Below are positions 26,483 to 35,101 of a DNA stretch of 64,000 nt, piece after piece. The notes under the pieces were generated by a model that saw only the letters and a list, made by a program, of their open reading frames with translations, was not told the origin of the DNA and did no database searches. Position numbers and translations under genes: made by a program. How positions within the stretch are numbered: position 1 is the first letter of the stretch; every line of letters begins with the position of its first letter. The stretch comes from Alsobacter sp045348435 (GTDB lineage: Bacteria > Pseudomonadota > Alphaproteobacteria > Rhizobiales > Beijerinckiaceae): the NCBI RefSeq assembly GCF_045348435.1, contig NZ_CP157484.1:5084001-5148000 (forward strand), in the 5' to 3' direction.

Positions 26483-27862
26483 ATGGCTCAGGACGGAACG
26501 AGGAAGGTCTACGTCAAATCCTACGGCTGCCAGATGAACGTGTACGACGCCCAGCGCATGGCGGACGTTCTGGCCCCGGAAGGCTACGCCGAGACGGCCG
26601 ATATGGCCGACGCCGACGTCGTGGTGCTCAACACCTGCCACATCCGTGAGAAAGCCGCCGAGAAGGTCTACTCGGAGCTGGGACGCGTGCGCGAGGTGCG
26701 CCGCGACCGGGCCCTGGACGGCCGCGAGACCCAGATCGTCGTCGCCGGCTGCGTCGCCCAGGCCGAGGGCGGCGAGATCCTGCGTCGCGCCAAGGGCGTC
26801 GACCTCGTCGTCGGCCCGCAGAGCTATCACCGCCTTCCCGGCCTGCTGGAGCAGGCCCGCCGCAGCCCGGGCGTCGTCGACACCGAGTTCCCGGCCGCCG
26901 CCAAGTTCGACCACCTTCCCGGCGCCAGCCGAGAGAAGACCCGCGCCCGCGGCGTCTCCGCCTTCCTCACCGTGCAGGAAGGCTGCGACAAGTTCTGCAC
27001 CTTCTGCGTCGTGCCCTACACGCGCGGCGCGGAGGCCTCCCGCCCGGTGTACGCCATCCTGCGGGAGGCAGAGCGCCTCGCCGCCGCCGGGGTGCGCGAG
27101 GTCACGCTGCTGGGCCAGAACGTCAACGCCTATCACGGCCAGGGGCCGGACGGCGCGGCCTGGACGCTGGGCGCGCTCATGCGCCGGCTCGCCGAGGTGC
27201 CCGGCCTGGAGCGGCTGCGCTACACCACCAGCCACCCCCGCGACATGGACGCCGAGCTGATCGCCGCCCACCGCGACCTGCCGGCCGTGATGCCCTACCT
27301 GCATTTGCCCGTGCAGTCCGGCTCGGACGCCGTCCTGGCCGCCATGAACCGCCGCCACACCCGCGACGACTATCTGCGCCTGGTCGACCAGGTCAGGGCC
27401 GCCCGGCCCGACATCGCGCTGTCGTCGGACTTCATCGTCGGCTTCCCGGGCGAGACCGACGCCGACTTCCGCGACACCATGGACCTGATCGAGCGGGTCG
27501 GCTTCGCGGCCGCCTATTCGTTCAAGTACAGCCCCCGCCCCGGCACCCCGGCCGCCGACATGGCCGCGCAGGTGGCGGAGCCGGCGATGACCGAGCGCCT
27601 GCACGCGCTGCAGGCGCTGCTCGACCATCAGCTGCGGGCCTTCAACGCCGCCACGATCGGACGCACCGTCGACGTGCTGGTGGAGCGCCCCGGCCGCCAT
27701 CCGGGACAGCTCGTCGGCAAGTCGCCCTATCTGCAGGCCGTCGCCTTCGAGGGCCGCGGCGCGGCCGCCGGCGACATCATCCCCGTGACCGTCGTCGGCA
27801 CGGGCTCCTACAGCCTGCTCGGCGAGCGGGCCGACATCGAACCGGAGCGGGCGACCGCTTAA
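26483..27862 (+). CDS. miaB: tRNA-2-methylthio-N6-dimethylallyladenosine synthase
   Basis: A 459-residue radical-SAM methylthiotransferase. The N-terminal UPF0004 domain begins YVKSYGCQMNVYDAQRM and binds the second Fe-S cluster (Cys in GCQMN, NTCHIRE, AGCVAQ). The radical-SAM CxxxCxxC is in EGCDKFCTFCVVPYTRG (about 165-180), and a C-terminal TRAM domain follows from about 385. It adds the methylthio group to i6A37 of tRNAs reading U-starting codons. It begins the conserved miaB-phoH-ybeY-corC-lnt set, with phoH starting 13 nt later. Confidence 0.97.
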   Translation: MAQDGTRKVYVKSYGCQMNVYDAQRMADVLAPEGYAETADMADADVVVLNTCHIREKAAEKVYSELGRVREVRRDRALDGRETQIVVAGCVAQAEGGEILRRAKGVDLVVGPQSYHRLPGLLEQARRSPGVVDTEFPAAAKFDHLPGASREKTRARGVSAFLTVQEGCDKFCTFCVVPYTRGAEASRPVYAILREAERLAAAGVREVTLLGQNVNAYHGQGPDGAAWTLGALMRRLAEVPGLERLRYTTSHPRDMDAELIAAHRDLPAVMPYLHLPVQSGSDAVLAAMNRRHTRDDYLRLVDQVRAARPDIALSSDFIVGFPGETDADFRDTMDLIERVGFAAAYSFKYSPRPGTPAADMAAQVAEPAMTERLHALQALLDHQLRAFNAATIGRTVDVLVERPGRHPGQLVGKSPYLQAVAFEGRGAAAGDIIPVTVVGTGSYSLLGERADIEPERATA

Positions 27863-27875
27863 GGGAGGGGCTTCG

Positions 27876-28922
27876 TTGAGATCAGCCGAGGGCGTCAACC
27901 GTTTCACCCGCCAGCCGCCGCGCGGCGGCATCGCCGAAGCCGCCGAGATCAAGCTGACATTCGAGGACAATCGCCTGGCGAGCCTCGTCTTCGGCCAATA
28001 CGACCAGAACCTCGCGCATCTCGAGCGCCGCCTCGGCGTCGTGGCCAACGCCAACGGCAACAACGTCGTCCTCAAGGGCGCGCCGGAGAACACCGAGCAG
28101 GCGCGCCGGGTCCTGGAGCGCCTTTACGAGCGCGTGCGGTCGGGCGACGCGCTGACGCCGGGCGACGTCGACGGCGTGATCCAGGAGACCGCCATGCAGG
28201 GCATGCTGTTCCCGGTCGCCGAGACGGGGGCGGCGGCCTCCTTCGAGGAGATCGGCACCCGCAAGCGCCGGGTCCGCGCCCGCAACGCCGCGCAGCATTC
28301 CTATCTGCGCCTGCTCAAGAACCACGAGCTGGTCTTCGCCGAAGGCCCCGCCGGCACCGGCAAGACCTGGCTGGCCGTCGGCCACGCCGTGCAGCTGCTC
28401 GAGCAGGGCGTCGTCGAGCGCCTGGTGCTGTCGCGTCCGGCCGTCGAGGCCGGCGAGCGCCTCGGCTTCCTGCCGGGCGACATGAAGGAGAAGGTCGACC
28501 CCTATCTGCGCCCCATCTACGACGCGCTGTACGATTTCATGGAGTCGCGCCACGTCGAGCGCGGCATGCAGACCGGGATGATCGAGATCGCCCCGCTGGC
28601 CTTCATGCGCGGCCGCACGCTGACCAACGCCATCGTGCTGCTCGACGAGGCGCAAAACACCACCACGATGCAGATGAAGATGTTCCTCACCCGCCTGGGC
28701 GAGGGCTCGCGCATGATCGTCACCGGCGATCCGACCCAGATCGACCTGCCGCCCGGCCAGAAGTCGGGCCTCGTCGAGGCGGTCCGCATCCTCGACGGCG
28801 TGGAGGGCATCGGCCGCGTCACCTTTAAGGAGGGCGACGTGGTGCGCCACGACCTCGTGCGCCGCATCGTCGGGGCCTACGAATCCGACGCGCGCGGCCC
28901 CGCCGACAGCGCCCGGCCGTGA
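27876..28922 (+). CDS. PhoH-like ATPase (YbeZ)
   Basis: A 348-residue PhoH-family P-loop NTPase. An N-terminal KH-like region (NNVVLKGAPENTEQARRVLE) is followed by Walker A GPAGTGKTWLAVG near residue 160 and Walker B IVLLDEAQNTT near 250. It partners with YbeY in 16S rRNA maturation and ribosome quality control. TTG at 27876 is taken as start because GGGAGGGG stands 5 nt upstream and directly after the miaB stop. The 3' end overlaps the ybeY start (GTGA), indicating translational coupling. Confidence 0.92.
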   Translation: MRSAEGVNRFTRQPPRGGIAEAAEIKLTFEDNRLASLVFGQYDQNLAHLERRLGVVANANGNNVVLKGAPENTEQARRVLERLYERVRSGDALTPGDVDGVIQETAMQGMLFPVAETGAAASFEEIGTRKRRVRARNAAQHSYLRLLKNHELVFAEGPAGTGKTWLAVGHAVQLLEQGVVERLVLSRPAVEAGERLGFLPGDMKEKVDPYLRPIYDALYDFMESRHVERGMQTGMIEIAPLAFMRGRTLTNAIVLLDEAQNTTTMQMKMFLTRLGEGSRMIVTGDPTQIDLPPGQKSGLVEAVRILDGVEGIGRVTFKEGDVVRHDLVRRIVGAYESDARGPADSARP

Positions 28923-29449
28923 GCGCGCCGGCGCAGGATCCTGTCGCGCTCGACGTCGCCGAGGAAAGCCCTCTGTGGCGCGCGCTGCCGGAGGCCGAGG
29001 CCCTGGCCGGGCGCGCCGTCGCGGCCGCGGCCCGGCTCGGCGGCGTCCGCCTCGTCCCCGGCGCGGAAGTCAGCCTGCTGCTGACCGACGACGCCCATAT
29101 GCGCGAGATCAACCGGGAGTGGCGCGAGAAGGACAAGCCCACCAACGTCCTGTCCTTCCCGGCCGTGCAGCCCGACAAGGTGAGCGGGTCGCCCTTCCTG
29201 GGCGACATCGCGGTGGCGTACGAAACCCTTGCCCGCGAGGCGCTGGACGACCATACGACGGTGGCGGACCACTTCCTGCATCTCGTCGTCCACGGCTTCC
29301 TGCACCTGCTCGGTTACGACCACATCGAAACGGACGACGCGGAGCGGATGGAGCGGCTCGAGGTGGAGATCCTCGCGACGCTCGGCGTTCAGGATCCCTA
29401 CGCGGACCGCCCCCTTGACGAGGAGACGCCATCCGGCAGGATGGCATGA
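28919..29449 (+). CDS. ybeY: Endoribonuclease YbeY, 16S rRNA maturation
   Basis: A 176-residue UPF0054 metalloprotein with the zinc motif HGFLHLLGYDHIETDDAE (about residues 125-142; three His) and the upstream NREWREKDKPTNVLSFP segment. YbeY processes the 3' end of 16S rRNA and takes part in 70S quality control. It starts with GTG inside the phoH stop overlap (GTGA), and its own stop overlaps the next ATG (ATGA), so phoH-ybeY-corC are tightly coupled. The N-terminus is about 20 residues longer than in E. coli. Confidence 0.95.
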   Translation: MSAPAQDPVALDVAEESPLWRALPEAEALAGRAVAAAARLGGVRLVPGAEVSLLLTDDAHMREINREWREKDKPTNVLSFPAVQPDKVSGSPFLGDIAVAYETLAREALDDHTTVADHFLHLVVHGFLHLLGYDHIETDDAERMERLEVEILATLGVQDPYADRPLDEETPSGRMA

Positions 29450-30576
29450 CCGCCATGACCTCCGACGATTCCCATTCCGGCGCCGCGGGCGGATCGCCCA
29501 GGCCGTCCGGCTCTTCCGAATCCCGCGAAGCGCCGGGCGAAAGTTTCATAGACCGCTTCCTGGCGCGGCTGGGGATCCGTCACGCCCAGTCGGTCCGCGA
29601 CGACCTGGAGGAGGCGCTGGCCGAATCCGGGGCCGAGTTCTCGCCCCAGGAACGGGCGATGCTCAAGAACGTGCTCGGCCTGCGCACCCACCGGGTCGAC
29701 GACGTCATGGTGCCGCGCGCCGACATCGTCGCGGTGGCGATCGAGACCACGCTGGGCGACCTGCTGCGCGTCTTCCGCACGGCCGGCCATTCGCGCCTGC
29801 CGGTCTACGCCGAGACCCTCGACGACCCGCGCGGCATGGTCCACATCCGCGACTTCCTCGACTACATGGCGATGCGCGCCGAGACCGCGCGTCCGCCCGG
29901 CCGCCGGCGCTCGCTGCCGGCCGGCGCGCCCGACCTCGGCAAGGTCGACCTCGCCATCCCGCTCTCGGCCGCCAAGATCCTGCGCCCGGTGCTGTTCGTG
30001 CCGCCGTCCATGCCGGCCATGGACCTCCTGGTGAAGATGCAGGCGTCGCGCACCCACATGGCGCTGGTCATCGACGAGTATGGCGGCACCGACGGGCTGG
30101 TCTCGATCGAGGACCTCGTCGAGATCATCGTCGGGGACATCGAGGACGAGCACGACCTCGAGGACGCCCCGATGATCACCCGCGCGCCGGACGGGTCCTA
30201 TCTGGCGGACGCCCGCACCAGCCTGGAGGAGGCCTCGGCCGAGCTCGGGGCCGATCTGGTCCATGGCGAACTGGCCGAGGACGTGGACACGCTGGGCGGC
30301 CTCATCGCCGCCCTGGTGGGGCGCGTGCCGGTGCGCGGCGAGGTGATCCAGCACCCGTCCGGGGTGGAGTTCGAGATTCTCGACGCCGATCCGCGGCGCA
30401 TCAAGCGGCTGCGCATCCACGCCAATCCGCTCGAACCCCGCCTGAACGGGCCGCAGCCGCCCCTCGCCTTGCCCGCGCCGCCCCCGCCCGATGCGACGGG
30501 CGAGGAGGCCAAGGCGGCCCCGGCGGCCCCGGCGGGCCAGAACCCTCCCAAGCCTTTCGAAGCCAAGTCAGGCTGA
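29446..30576 (+). CDS. CorC/HlyC-type CBS-pair protein (magnesium/cobalt efflux or TlyC-like)
   Basis: A 376-residue hemolysin/CorC-type protein without a membrane domain. It has an N-terminal acidic segment, a linker with RTHRVDDVMVPRADIVAV (about residues 75-95), two CBS domains (LGDLLRVFRTAGHSRLPVY; HMALVIDEYGGTDGLVSIED), and a C-terminal CorC/HlyC transport-associated domain (GGLIAALVGRVPVRGEV). A proline/alanine-rich tail of about 40 residues follows. CorC acts in the Mg/Co efflux system at the inner membrane; the exact role in Alphaproteobacteria is unclear. ATGA overlap with ybeY; lnt follows 9 nt later. Confidence 0.9.
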   Translation: MTAMTSDDSHSGAAGGSPRPSGSSESREAPGESFIDRFLARLGIRHAQSVRDDLEEALAESGAEFSPQERAMLKNVLGLRTHRVDDVMVPRADIVAVAIETTLGDLLRVFRTAGHSRLPVYAETLDDPRGMVHIRDFLDYMAMRAETARPPGRRRSLPAGAPDLGKVDLAIPLSAAKILRPVLFVPPSMPAMDLLVKMQASRTHMALVIDEYGGTDGLVSIEDLVEIIVGDIEDEHDLEDAPMITRAPDGSYLADARTSLEEASAELGADLVHGELAEDVDTLGGLIAALVGRVPVRGEVIQHPSGVEFEILDADPRRIKRLRIHANPLEPRLNGPQPPLALPAPPPPDATGEEAKAAPAAPAGQNPPKPFEAKSG

Positions 30577-30585
30577 TCGGACCCG

Positions 30586-32187
30586 ATGAAGAACCTCGCC
30601 CATCGGATCATCCTTGTCTGGGGATGGCGCAGGCTGCTGCTGGCCTTCCTGGCCGGCGCGGTCGGCGCGCTCGCGATGCCGCCTTTCGGCGCGCTGCCCG
30701 CGCTGGCGGTCTCGTTCACGATCGCCGTCTGGATCCTGGACGGCTCGGCCGCCGATGTCGGGCGGCTCTCCCGCGCCACGCTCGGCCACGCGGCCCTGGC
30801 GGGCTGGTTCTTCGGCTTCGGCTATTTCGTGGCGGGCCTGTGGTGGCTGGGATCCGCCTTCCTGGTCGAGGCGGACCAGTTCGCCTGGCTGATGCCGCTG
30901 GGCGTCGTCGGGCTGCCGGCGGTGCTCGCCCTCTACACGGCGCTCGCCTTCGCCATCGCGCGCGTGCTGTGGACGCCCGGGCCGATGCGCATCGTGGCGC
31001 TGGCGGTGGCGTTGACGGCGACCGAATGGCTGCGTGCGGTCCTGTTCACGGGCTTTCCCTGGAACGAGTTCGGCATGGCGCTGGGCTCCCACCTCGTGCT
31101 GGCGCAGTTCGCCTCGGTGGCGGGACTGCACGGGCTGACCTTCCTGACGGTGCTGATCTGCGCCTCGCCGGCGATGTTCGGCTCAGCCATGCGCCCGGCC
31201 GAGCGCTGGACCGCGCCCCTGCTGGCGGCCGCCGCGCTTGCGCTGCTGGCGGCCTTCGGCCTCGTCCGGCTGCAGACGGGGCGCCCCGGCATGCAGGAGG
31301 GCGTGCGGCTGCGCATCGTCCAGCCGAACATCCCGCAGGATGACAAGTTCAGGCCCGAGAACCGCGACGCCATCATGGCGCGCTACCTGTCGATGAGCGA
31401 CCGGGCCACCTCGCCCGAGAACAGCGGCGTCGCCGGCGTGACGCATCTGTTCTGGCCCGAATCGTCCTTCCCCTTCGTGCTCGCGCGCGATCCGACGGCG
31501 CTGGCCCAGATCGCGCAGCTCCTGCCCAAGGGCGCGGTGCTCATCACCGGGGCGGTGCGGTCGGCCGAGCCGCTGCCGGGCGAACGCGGGCGACGCTATT
31601 TCAACGCCGTCCAGGTGGTGGGCGACGACGGCTCCATCCTGGACAGCTCGGACAAGGCCCATCTGGTGCCGTTCGGCGAGTATCTGCCCTTCAACGACGC
31701 CCTCACGGCGCTCGGGCTGCGGCAATTCGTCGTAGCTCCAGGAGGGTTCGAGGCCGGCGCGCGACGCAAGATGCTCAAGGCGCCCGGCCTGCCGCCGGCC
31801 GCGCCGCTGATCTGCTACGAAGCCATCTTTCCCGGCCAGGCCCGTCCCGAACAGGGCGAGCCCGGCCTGATGATCAACCTCACCAACGACGCCTGGTTCG
31901 GCCTGACGCCCGGCCCGCACCAGCATTTCGCCCAGGCGAGGCTTCGCTCCATCGAGGAAGGCCTGCCCATGGTGCGGGCGGCGAATGACGGGATCTCGGC
32001 CGTCATCGATCCCTATGGGCGCGTGCTCGGCTCGCTGCCGCTCGGCGTGGACGGCGTGCTCGACTCGCGATTGCCCAAGCCGATCGAGGCCACGCTGTTC
32101 AGCCGCGCCGGCGACGGACCAACGGCCCTGATGCTCGGCTTGGCATTTCTGCTGATCGGATTGACCATAAGGCAGAACGCAGTTTGA
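30586..32187 (+). CDS. lnt: Apolipoprotein N-acyltransferase
   Basis: A 533-residue inner-membrane enzyme. About 200 N-terminal residues form membrane helices (FLAGAVGALAMPPFGALPAL; FFGFGYFVAGLWWLGSAF), followed by the periplasmic nitrilase-fold domain. The catalytic triad positions are visible: Glu in FWPESSFPF, Lys in DKAHLVPFGEYLPF, Cys in LICYEAIFPG. It adds the third acyl chain to lipoproteins. Last coding gene of the miaB run; a TTGACA element overlaps its stop and leads into the praR intergenic region. Confidence 0.96.
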   Translation: MKNLAHRIILVWGWRRLLLAFLAGAVGALAMPPFGALPALAVSFTIAVWILDGSAADVGRLSRATLGHAALAGWFFGFGYFVAGLWWLGSAFLVEADQFAWLMPLGVVGLPAVLALYTALAFAIARVLWTPGPMRIVALAVALTATEWLRAVLFTGFPWNEFGMALGSHLVLAQFASVAGLHGLTFLTVLICASPAMFGSAMRPAERWTAPLLAAAALALLAAFGLVRLQTGRPGMQEGVRLRIVQPNIPQDDKFRPENRDAIMARYLSMSDRATSPENSGVAGVTHLFWPESSFPFVLARDPTALAQIAQLLPKGAVLITGAVRSAEPLPGERGRRYFNAVQVVGDDGSILDSSDKAHLVPFGEYLPFNDALTALGLRQFVVAPGGFEAGARRKMLKAPGLPPAAPLICYEAIFPGQARPEQGEPGLMINLTNDAWFGLTPGPHQHFAQARLRSIEEGLPMVRAANDGISAVIDPYGRVLGSLPLGVDGVLDSRLPKPIEATLFSRAGDGPTALMLGLAFLLIGLTIRQNAV

Positions 32188-32200
32188 CAATTATCAGCAA

Positions 32201-32267
32201 GTTGCACTACGGTCGACTCAACCGTGGGTCGCTTTGCCGGGTTGCACTTCATTATTGATGTTGCGTC
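32201..32267 (+). promoter_or_regulatory. Repeated GTTGCACT motif in the lnt-praR intergenic region
   Basis: GTTGCACT occurs at 32201-32208 and 32241-32248, exactly 40 bp apart, with a third related GTTGCGTC at 32260-32267. A TTGACA (32184-32189) precedes the first copy. The spacing of about four helical turns just upstream of a DNA-binding-protein gene suggests an operator, possibly for PraR autoregulation. Inference only. Confidence 0.35.
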
Positions 32268-32339
32268 CCAAGCAGTCCGGAGACGAACGCGGTGCGGCGA
32301 CTGGGGGCAGCGCCGCGGGACAGTGATCCGGAGGACTCG

Positions 32340-32810
32340 ATGCTCAAGAAGGCTCCAAACCCGATCGACAAGCATGTCGGCAGCCGTGTGCGCATGCGGC
32401 GCGTCCTTGTGGGCATGAGCCAGGAGCGCCTCGGCGAGGCGCTCGGTTTGACCTTTCAGCAGGTGCAGAAATACGAGAAGGGCACCAATCGGATCGGCGC
32501 GAGCCGCCTGCAGCAGATCTCGAAGATCCTCGGCATGCCCGTCGAGTTCTTCTTTGAGGGCTCGCCGCAGCCGGACAACGAGCCATCCGGCTTCCGCGAC
32601 GTCGCGGACACCACCTATGTGGCCGACTTCCTGGCCACGAACGAGGGCGTCCAGCTGAACCGCGCCTTCCTGCGGATCAAGGATCCGAAGATCCGCCGCC
32701 GCATCGTCGACCTCGTGACGTCGCTCGCCGGCGTCGAGGAGGACCGCATCCTCGCCGAGCCGGTCGCCGTGCTGGCCGAACCGGAAGTGCCGGCTCTCGT
32801 CGCCGAGTGA
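32340..32810 (+). CDS. praR: PraR-like XRE-family transcriptional regulator
   Basis: A 156-residue regulator with one Cro/C1-type HTH at about residues 14-70 (VGSRVRMRRVLVGMSQERLG, then TFQQVQKYEKGTNRIGASRL), and an acidic tail. The sequence and the place between lnt and metK match the PraR family of Hyphomicrobiales, which represses quorum-sensing and biofilm genes in Rhizobium and polyhydroxybutyrate or symbiosis genes in Azorhizobium. ATG 32340 has GGAGG at 32330-32334; an ATG or GTG further upstream lacks such a site. The precise regulon here is unknown. Confidence 0.85.
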   Translation: MLKKAPNPIDKHVGSRVRMRRVLVGMSQERLGEALGLTFQQVQKYEKGTNRIGASRLQQISKILGMPVEFFFEGSPQPDNEPSGFRDVADTTYVADFLATNEGVQLNRAFLRIKDPKIRRRIVDLVTSLAGVEEDRILAEPVAVLAEPEVPALVAE

Positions 32811-32896
32811 TCCGGAGCGCCGCGCCCCCATGGCGCGGCGGTCCTGCCGGCGCGATTGCGCCGGAAGCCTCAGGCGCTCGAGAGGCGCACCCTCCG

Positions 32897-33024
32897 CCGT
32901 CATCCCCGGCCGGAGCGGCGCAGCCGCGGAGGGAAAGGGGATCCAGCCCCGCCTCTCCGCCCGCGCCAGGCGCCCGGCCTCTCTGGATCCCCGTCCCGCG
33001 CCTGCGGCGCGCCGGGGATGACGG
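32897..33024. repeat. Palindromic dispersed repeat, family A, copy 4
   Basis: A 128-bp copy with terminal inverted repeats CCGTCATCCCCGGC ... GCCGGGGATGACGG and the same GAGCGGCGCAGCCGCGGAGG / GGGGATCCAG body as the copies near pheT. The middle differs and is 16 bp longer. Confidence 0.85.
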
Positions 33025-33166
33025 AGGGAGTGGATGCGAACGTCCGATTCGCACCGCAGGCCCGAGGCGCTCGCTCGCGCTCGCCCCCCGGCGTTCGGAG
33101 TAACGAACGCATCCGGCATTTCGGCTTGACCGGAAGAACGCTCCCTGTCAGGAAATTCGCCATCAG

Positions 33167-33186
33167 GGTGGCGATGTCTGGCCACC
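33167..33186 (+). promoter_or_regulatory. Leader hairpin upstream of metK
   Basis: GGTGGC (33167-33172) pairs with GCCACC (33181-33186) around an 8-nt loop, ending 11 nt before the GAGG ribosome-binding site of metK. It could modulate translation, but six base pairs are weak evidence and may be chance in GC-rich DNA. Confidence 0.25.
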
Positions 33187-33206
33187 GCCGGACATGCGAG
33201 GACCCA

Positions 33207-34397
33207 GTGGCGCGTTCCAGCTATCTGTTCACCAGCGAATCCGTGTCGGAAGGCCACCCGGACAAGGTGTGCGACCGCGTCTCCGACGAGATCGTGGACG
33301 CCTTCTACCGCGTCGGGCCGGAGCAGGGCTGGGACCCGAAGAACATCCGGGTCGCATGCGAGACGCTCGCCACCACCAACCGCCTCGTGATCGCGGGCGA
33401 GACCCGCGGCCCCGCGACCCTGACGCGCGACTATCTCAGCCACGTCGCCCGGCTGGCCGTGCGCGACATCGGCTATGAGCAGGCCGGCTTCCACTGGGAG
33501 ACGGCCCAGATCGAGGTGCTCCTCCACGCCCAGTCGGCCGACATCGCCCAGGGCGTCGACAGCTCCGGCAACAAGGACGAGGGCGCCGGCGACCAGGGCA
33601 TCATGTTCGGCTACGCCTGCCGCGAGACGCCCGAGCTGATGCCGGCGCCGATTTACTACGCGCACAAGATCCTGGCCCGCATGTCGAAGGCCCGCCGGTC
33701 CGGCGAGAGCGCCGTGCTCGGCCCGGACGCCAAGAGCCAGGTCACGGTGCGCTATGAGAATGGCAAGCCCGTCGGCGTGGCCGAGATCGTCATCTCCACC
33801 CAGCACCTCGACGAGAGCCTGTCGTCGCACGACGTGCGCGCCATCGTGGAGCCCTACGCCCGCGAGGCCCTGCCGGACGGCTGGATCGGCAAGGACACGG
33901 TCTGGCACGTGAATCCCACCGGCAAGTTCGTCATCGGCGGCCCGGACGGCGACTGCGGGCTCACCGGCCGCAAGATCATCGTCGACACCTATGGCGGCGC
34001 GGCCCCGCACGGCGGCGGCGCGTTCTCCGGCAAGGACCCGACCAAGGTGGACCGCTCCGCCGCCTATGCGGCCCGCTACCTGGCCAAGAACGTGGTCGCC
34101 TCAGGCCTGGCGGACCGCTGCACCCTGCAGCTCTCCTACGCCATCGGGGTGGCGCGGCCCCTCTCGATCTATGTCGACCTGCACGGGACCGGCCACATCG
34201 ACGAAGGCCGCCTGGAGGCGGAGCTGATGAAGATGGTCGACCTGACGCCCCGCGGCATCCGCGAGCATCTCGCGCTCAACCGGCCCATCTACGCCCGCAC
34301 GTCCTCCTACGGCCATTTCGGCCGCGCCCCTGACGAAGACGGCGGCTTCAGCTGGGAGCGGACGGACCTGGCGGACAGCCTGCGCAGCCTGGCCTGA
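33207..34397 (+). CDS. metK: S-adenosylmethionine synthetase
   Basis: A 396-residue methionine adenosyltransferase. It starts MARSSYLFTSESVSEGHPDK with the ATP-binding GHPDK, followed by GAGDQGIMFGYA (about residues 125-136), and the phosphate loop GGGAFSGKDPTKVDRS near 270. It makes SAM from methionine and ATP; SAM serves MiaB and TrmB encoded nearby. The GTG at 33207 is chosen because GAGG is 5 nt upstream and homologues start with this sequence; an in-frame ATG at 33174 is weaker. trmB follows 10 nt later. Confidence 0.97.
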   Translation: MARSSYLFTSESVSEGHPDKVCDRVSDEIVDAFYRVGPEQGWDPKNIRVACETLATTNRLVIAGETRGPATLTRDYLSHVARLAVRDIGYEQAGFHWETAQIEVLLHAQSADIAQGVDSSGNKDEGAGDQGIMFGYACRETPELMPAPIYYAHKILARMSKARRSGESAVLGPDAKSQVTVRYENGKPVGVAEIVISTQHLDESLSSHDVRAIVEPYAREALPDGWIGKDTVWHVNPTGKFVIGGPDGDCGLTGRKIIVDTYGGAAPHGGGAFSGKDPTKVDRSAAYAARYLAKNVVASGLADRCTLQLSYAIGVARPLSIYVDLHGTGHIDEGRLEAELMKMVDLTPRGIREHLALNRPIYARTSSYGHFGRAPDEDGGFSWERTDLADSLRSLA

Positions 34398-34407
34398 GGC
34401 GGACCCG

Positions 34408-35097
34408 ATGACCGGCGCCGCAGGCGAGGGCGGCGCGTTCTTCGGCCGCCGCAAGGGCAAGAAGCTCCGGGCCGGACAGGCCGGCCTGTTCGAAACCCTG
34501 CTGCCCGCCCTGCGGGTGGACCCCGCCCGGGACCTGGCGGAGCCGGCCGGCCTGTTCGGCCGCCCCGTCCGGGAGGTCTGGCTCGAGATCGGCTTCGGCG
34601 GCGGCGAGCACCTGCTCGCCCGCGCCCGCCAGAACCCCGATGTGGGCTTCATCGGCTGCGAGCCCTTCGTCAACGGCATGGCCAAGCTCCTCGCCGCCAT
34701 TGACGCCGGCAAGCTCGACAATGTCCGCCTCTACGACGCCGACGCGACCGACGTCGTCGAAGCCCTGCCGGCGGGTTCGATCGCGCGCGTGATCCTGCTC
34801 TATCCCGATCCCTGGCCCAAGCGGCGCCACCACAAAAGGCGCTTCGTGTCGGACGCCATGCTGGCGAAGCTGGCCCGCGTCCTGCGGCCCGGCGGGAGTT
34901 TCTGGTTCGCCAGCGACATCGACCATTATGTCGGGTGGACGCTGGCGCGCGTCCTGCGCTCGCCGGACTTCGTCTGGGAGGCGGCCGGGGCCGCCGACTG
35001 GCGCGAGCCGTTTCCGGGCTGGCCCGGCACCCGCTACGAGGCCAAGGCCCTGCGCGAGGGCCGGCCCCCGTCCTATCTGCGCATCCGGCGCCGCTGA
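34408..35097 (+). CDS. trmB: tRNA (guanine-N7-)-methyltransferase
   Basis: A 229-residue class I SAM methyltransferase. It shows the SAM-binding LEIGFGGGEHLLARA (about residues 58-72) and the TrmB signature LLYPDPWPKRRHHKRRF (about 131-147) that includes the catalytic and tRNA-contact residues. It methylates G46 of tRNAs. It follows metK by 10 nt, a common alphaproteobacterial pairing, and its 3' end meets the convergent DUF2336 gene within 4 nt, so any terminator must be shared. Confidence 0.95.
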   Translation: MTGAAGEGGAFFGRRKGKKLRAGQAGLFETLLPALRVDPARDLAEPAGLFGRPVREVWLEIGFGGGEHLLARARQNPDVGFIGCEPFVNGMAKLLAAIDAGKLDNVRLYDADATDVVEALPAGSIARVILLYPDPWPKRRHHKRRFVSDAMLAKLARVLRPGGSFWFASDIDHYVGWTLARVLRSPDFVWEAAGAADWREPFPGWPGTRYEAKALREGRPPSYLRIRRR

Positions 35098-35101
35098 CCG
35101 G

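Larger units (their letters stand above)
32811..33206. other. praR-metK intergenic region, no gene
   Basis: 396 nt without a supportable coding sequence. It contains a family A palindromic repeat (32897-33024) and, just before metK, a small hairpin. The remaining sequence between the repeat and the hairpin (33025-33166) would have to hold the metK promoter and leader. I looked for SAM-II and SAM/SAH riboswitch consensus elements and did not see them. Confidence 0.6.

Noticed and set aside
33025..33206. SAM riboswitch upstream of metK
   Set aside because: SAM-II and SAM/SAH core consensus sequences were not found; only a weak 6-bp hairpin is seen.
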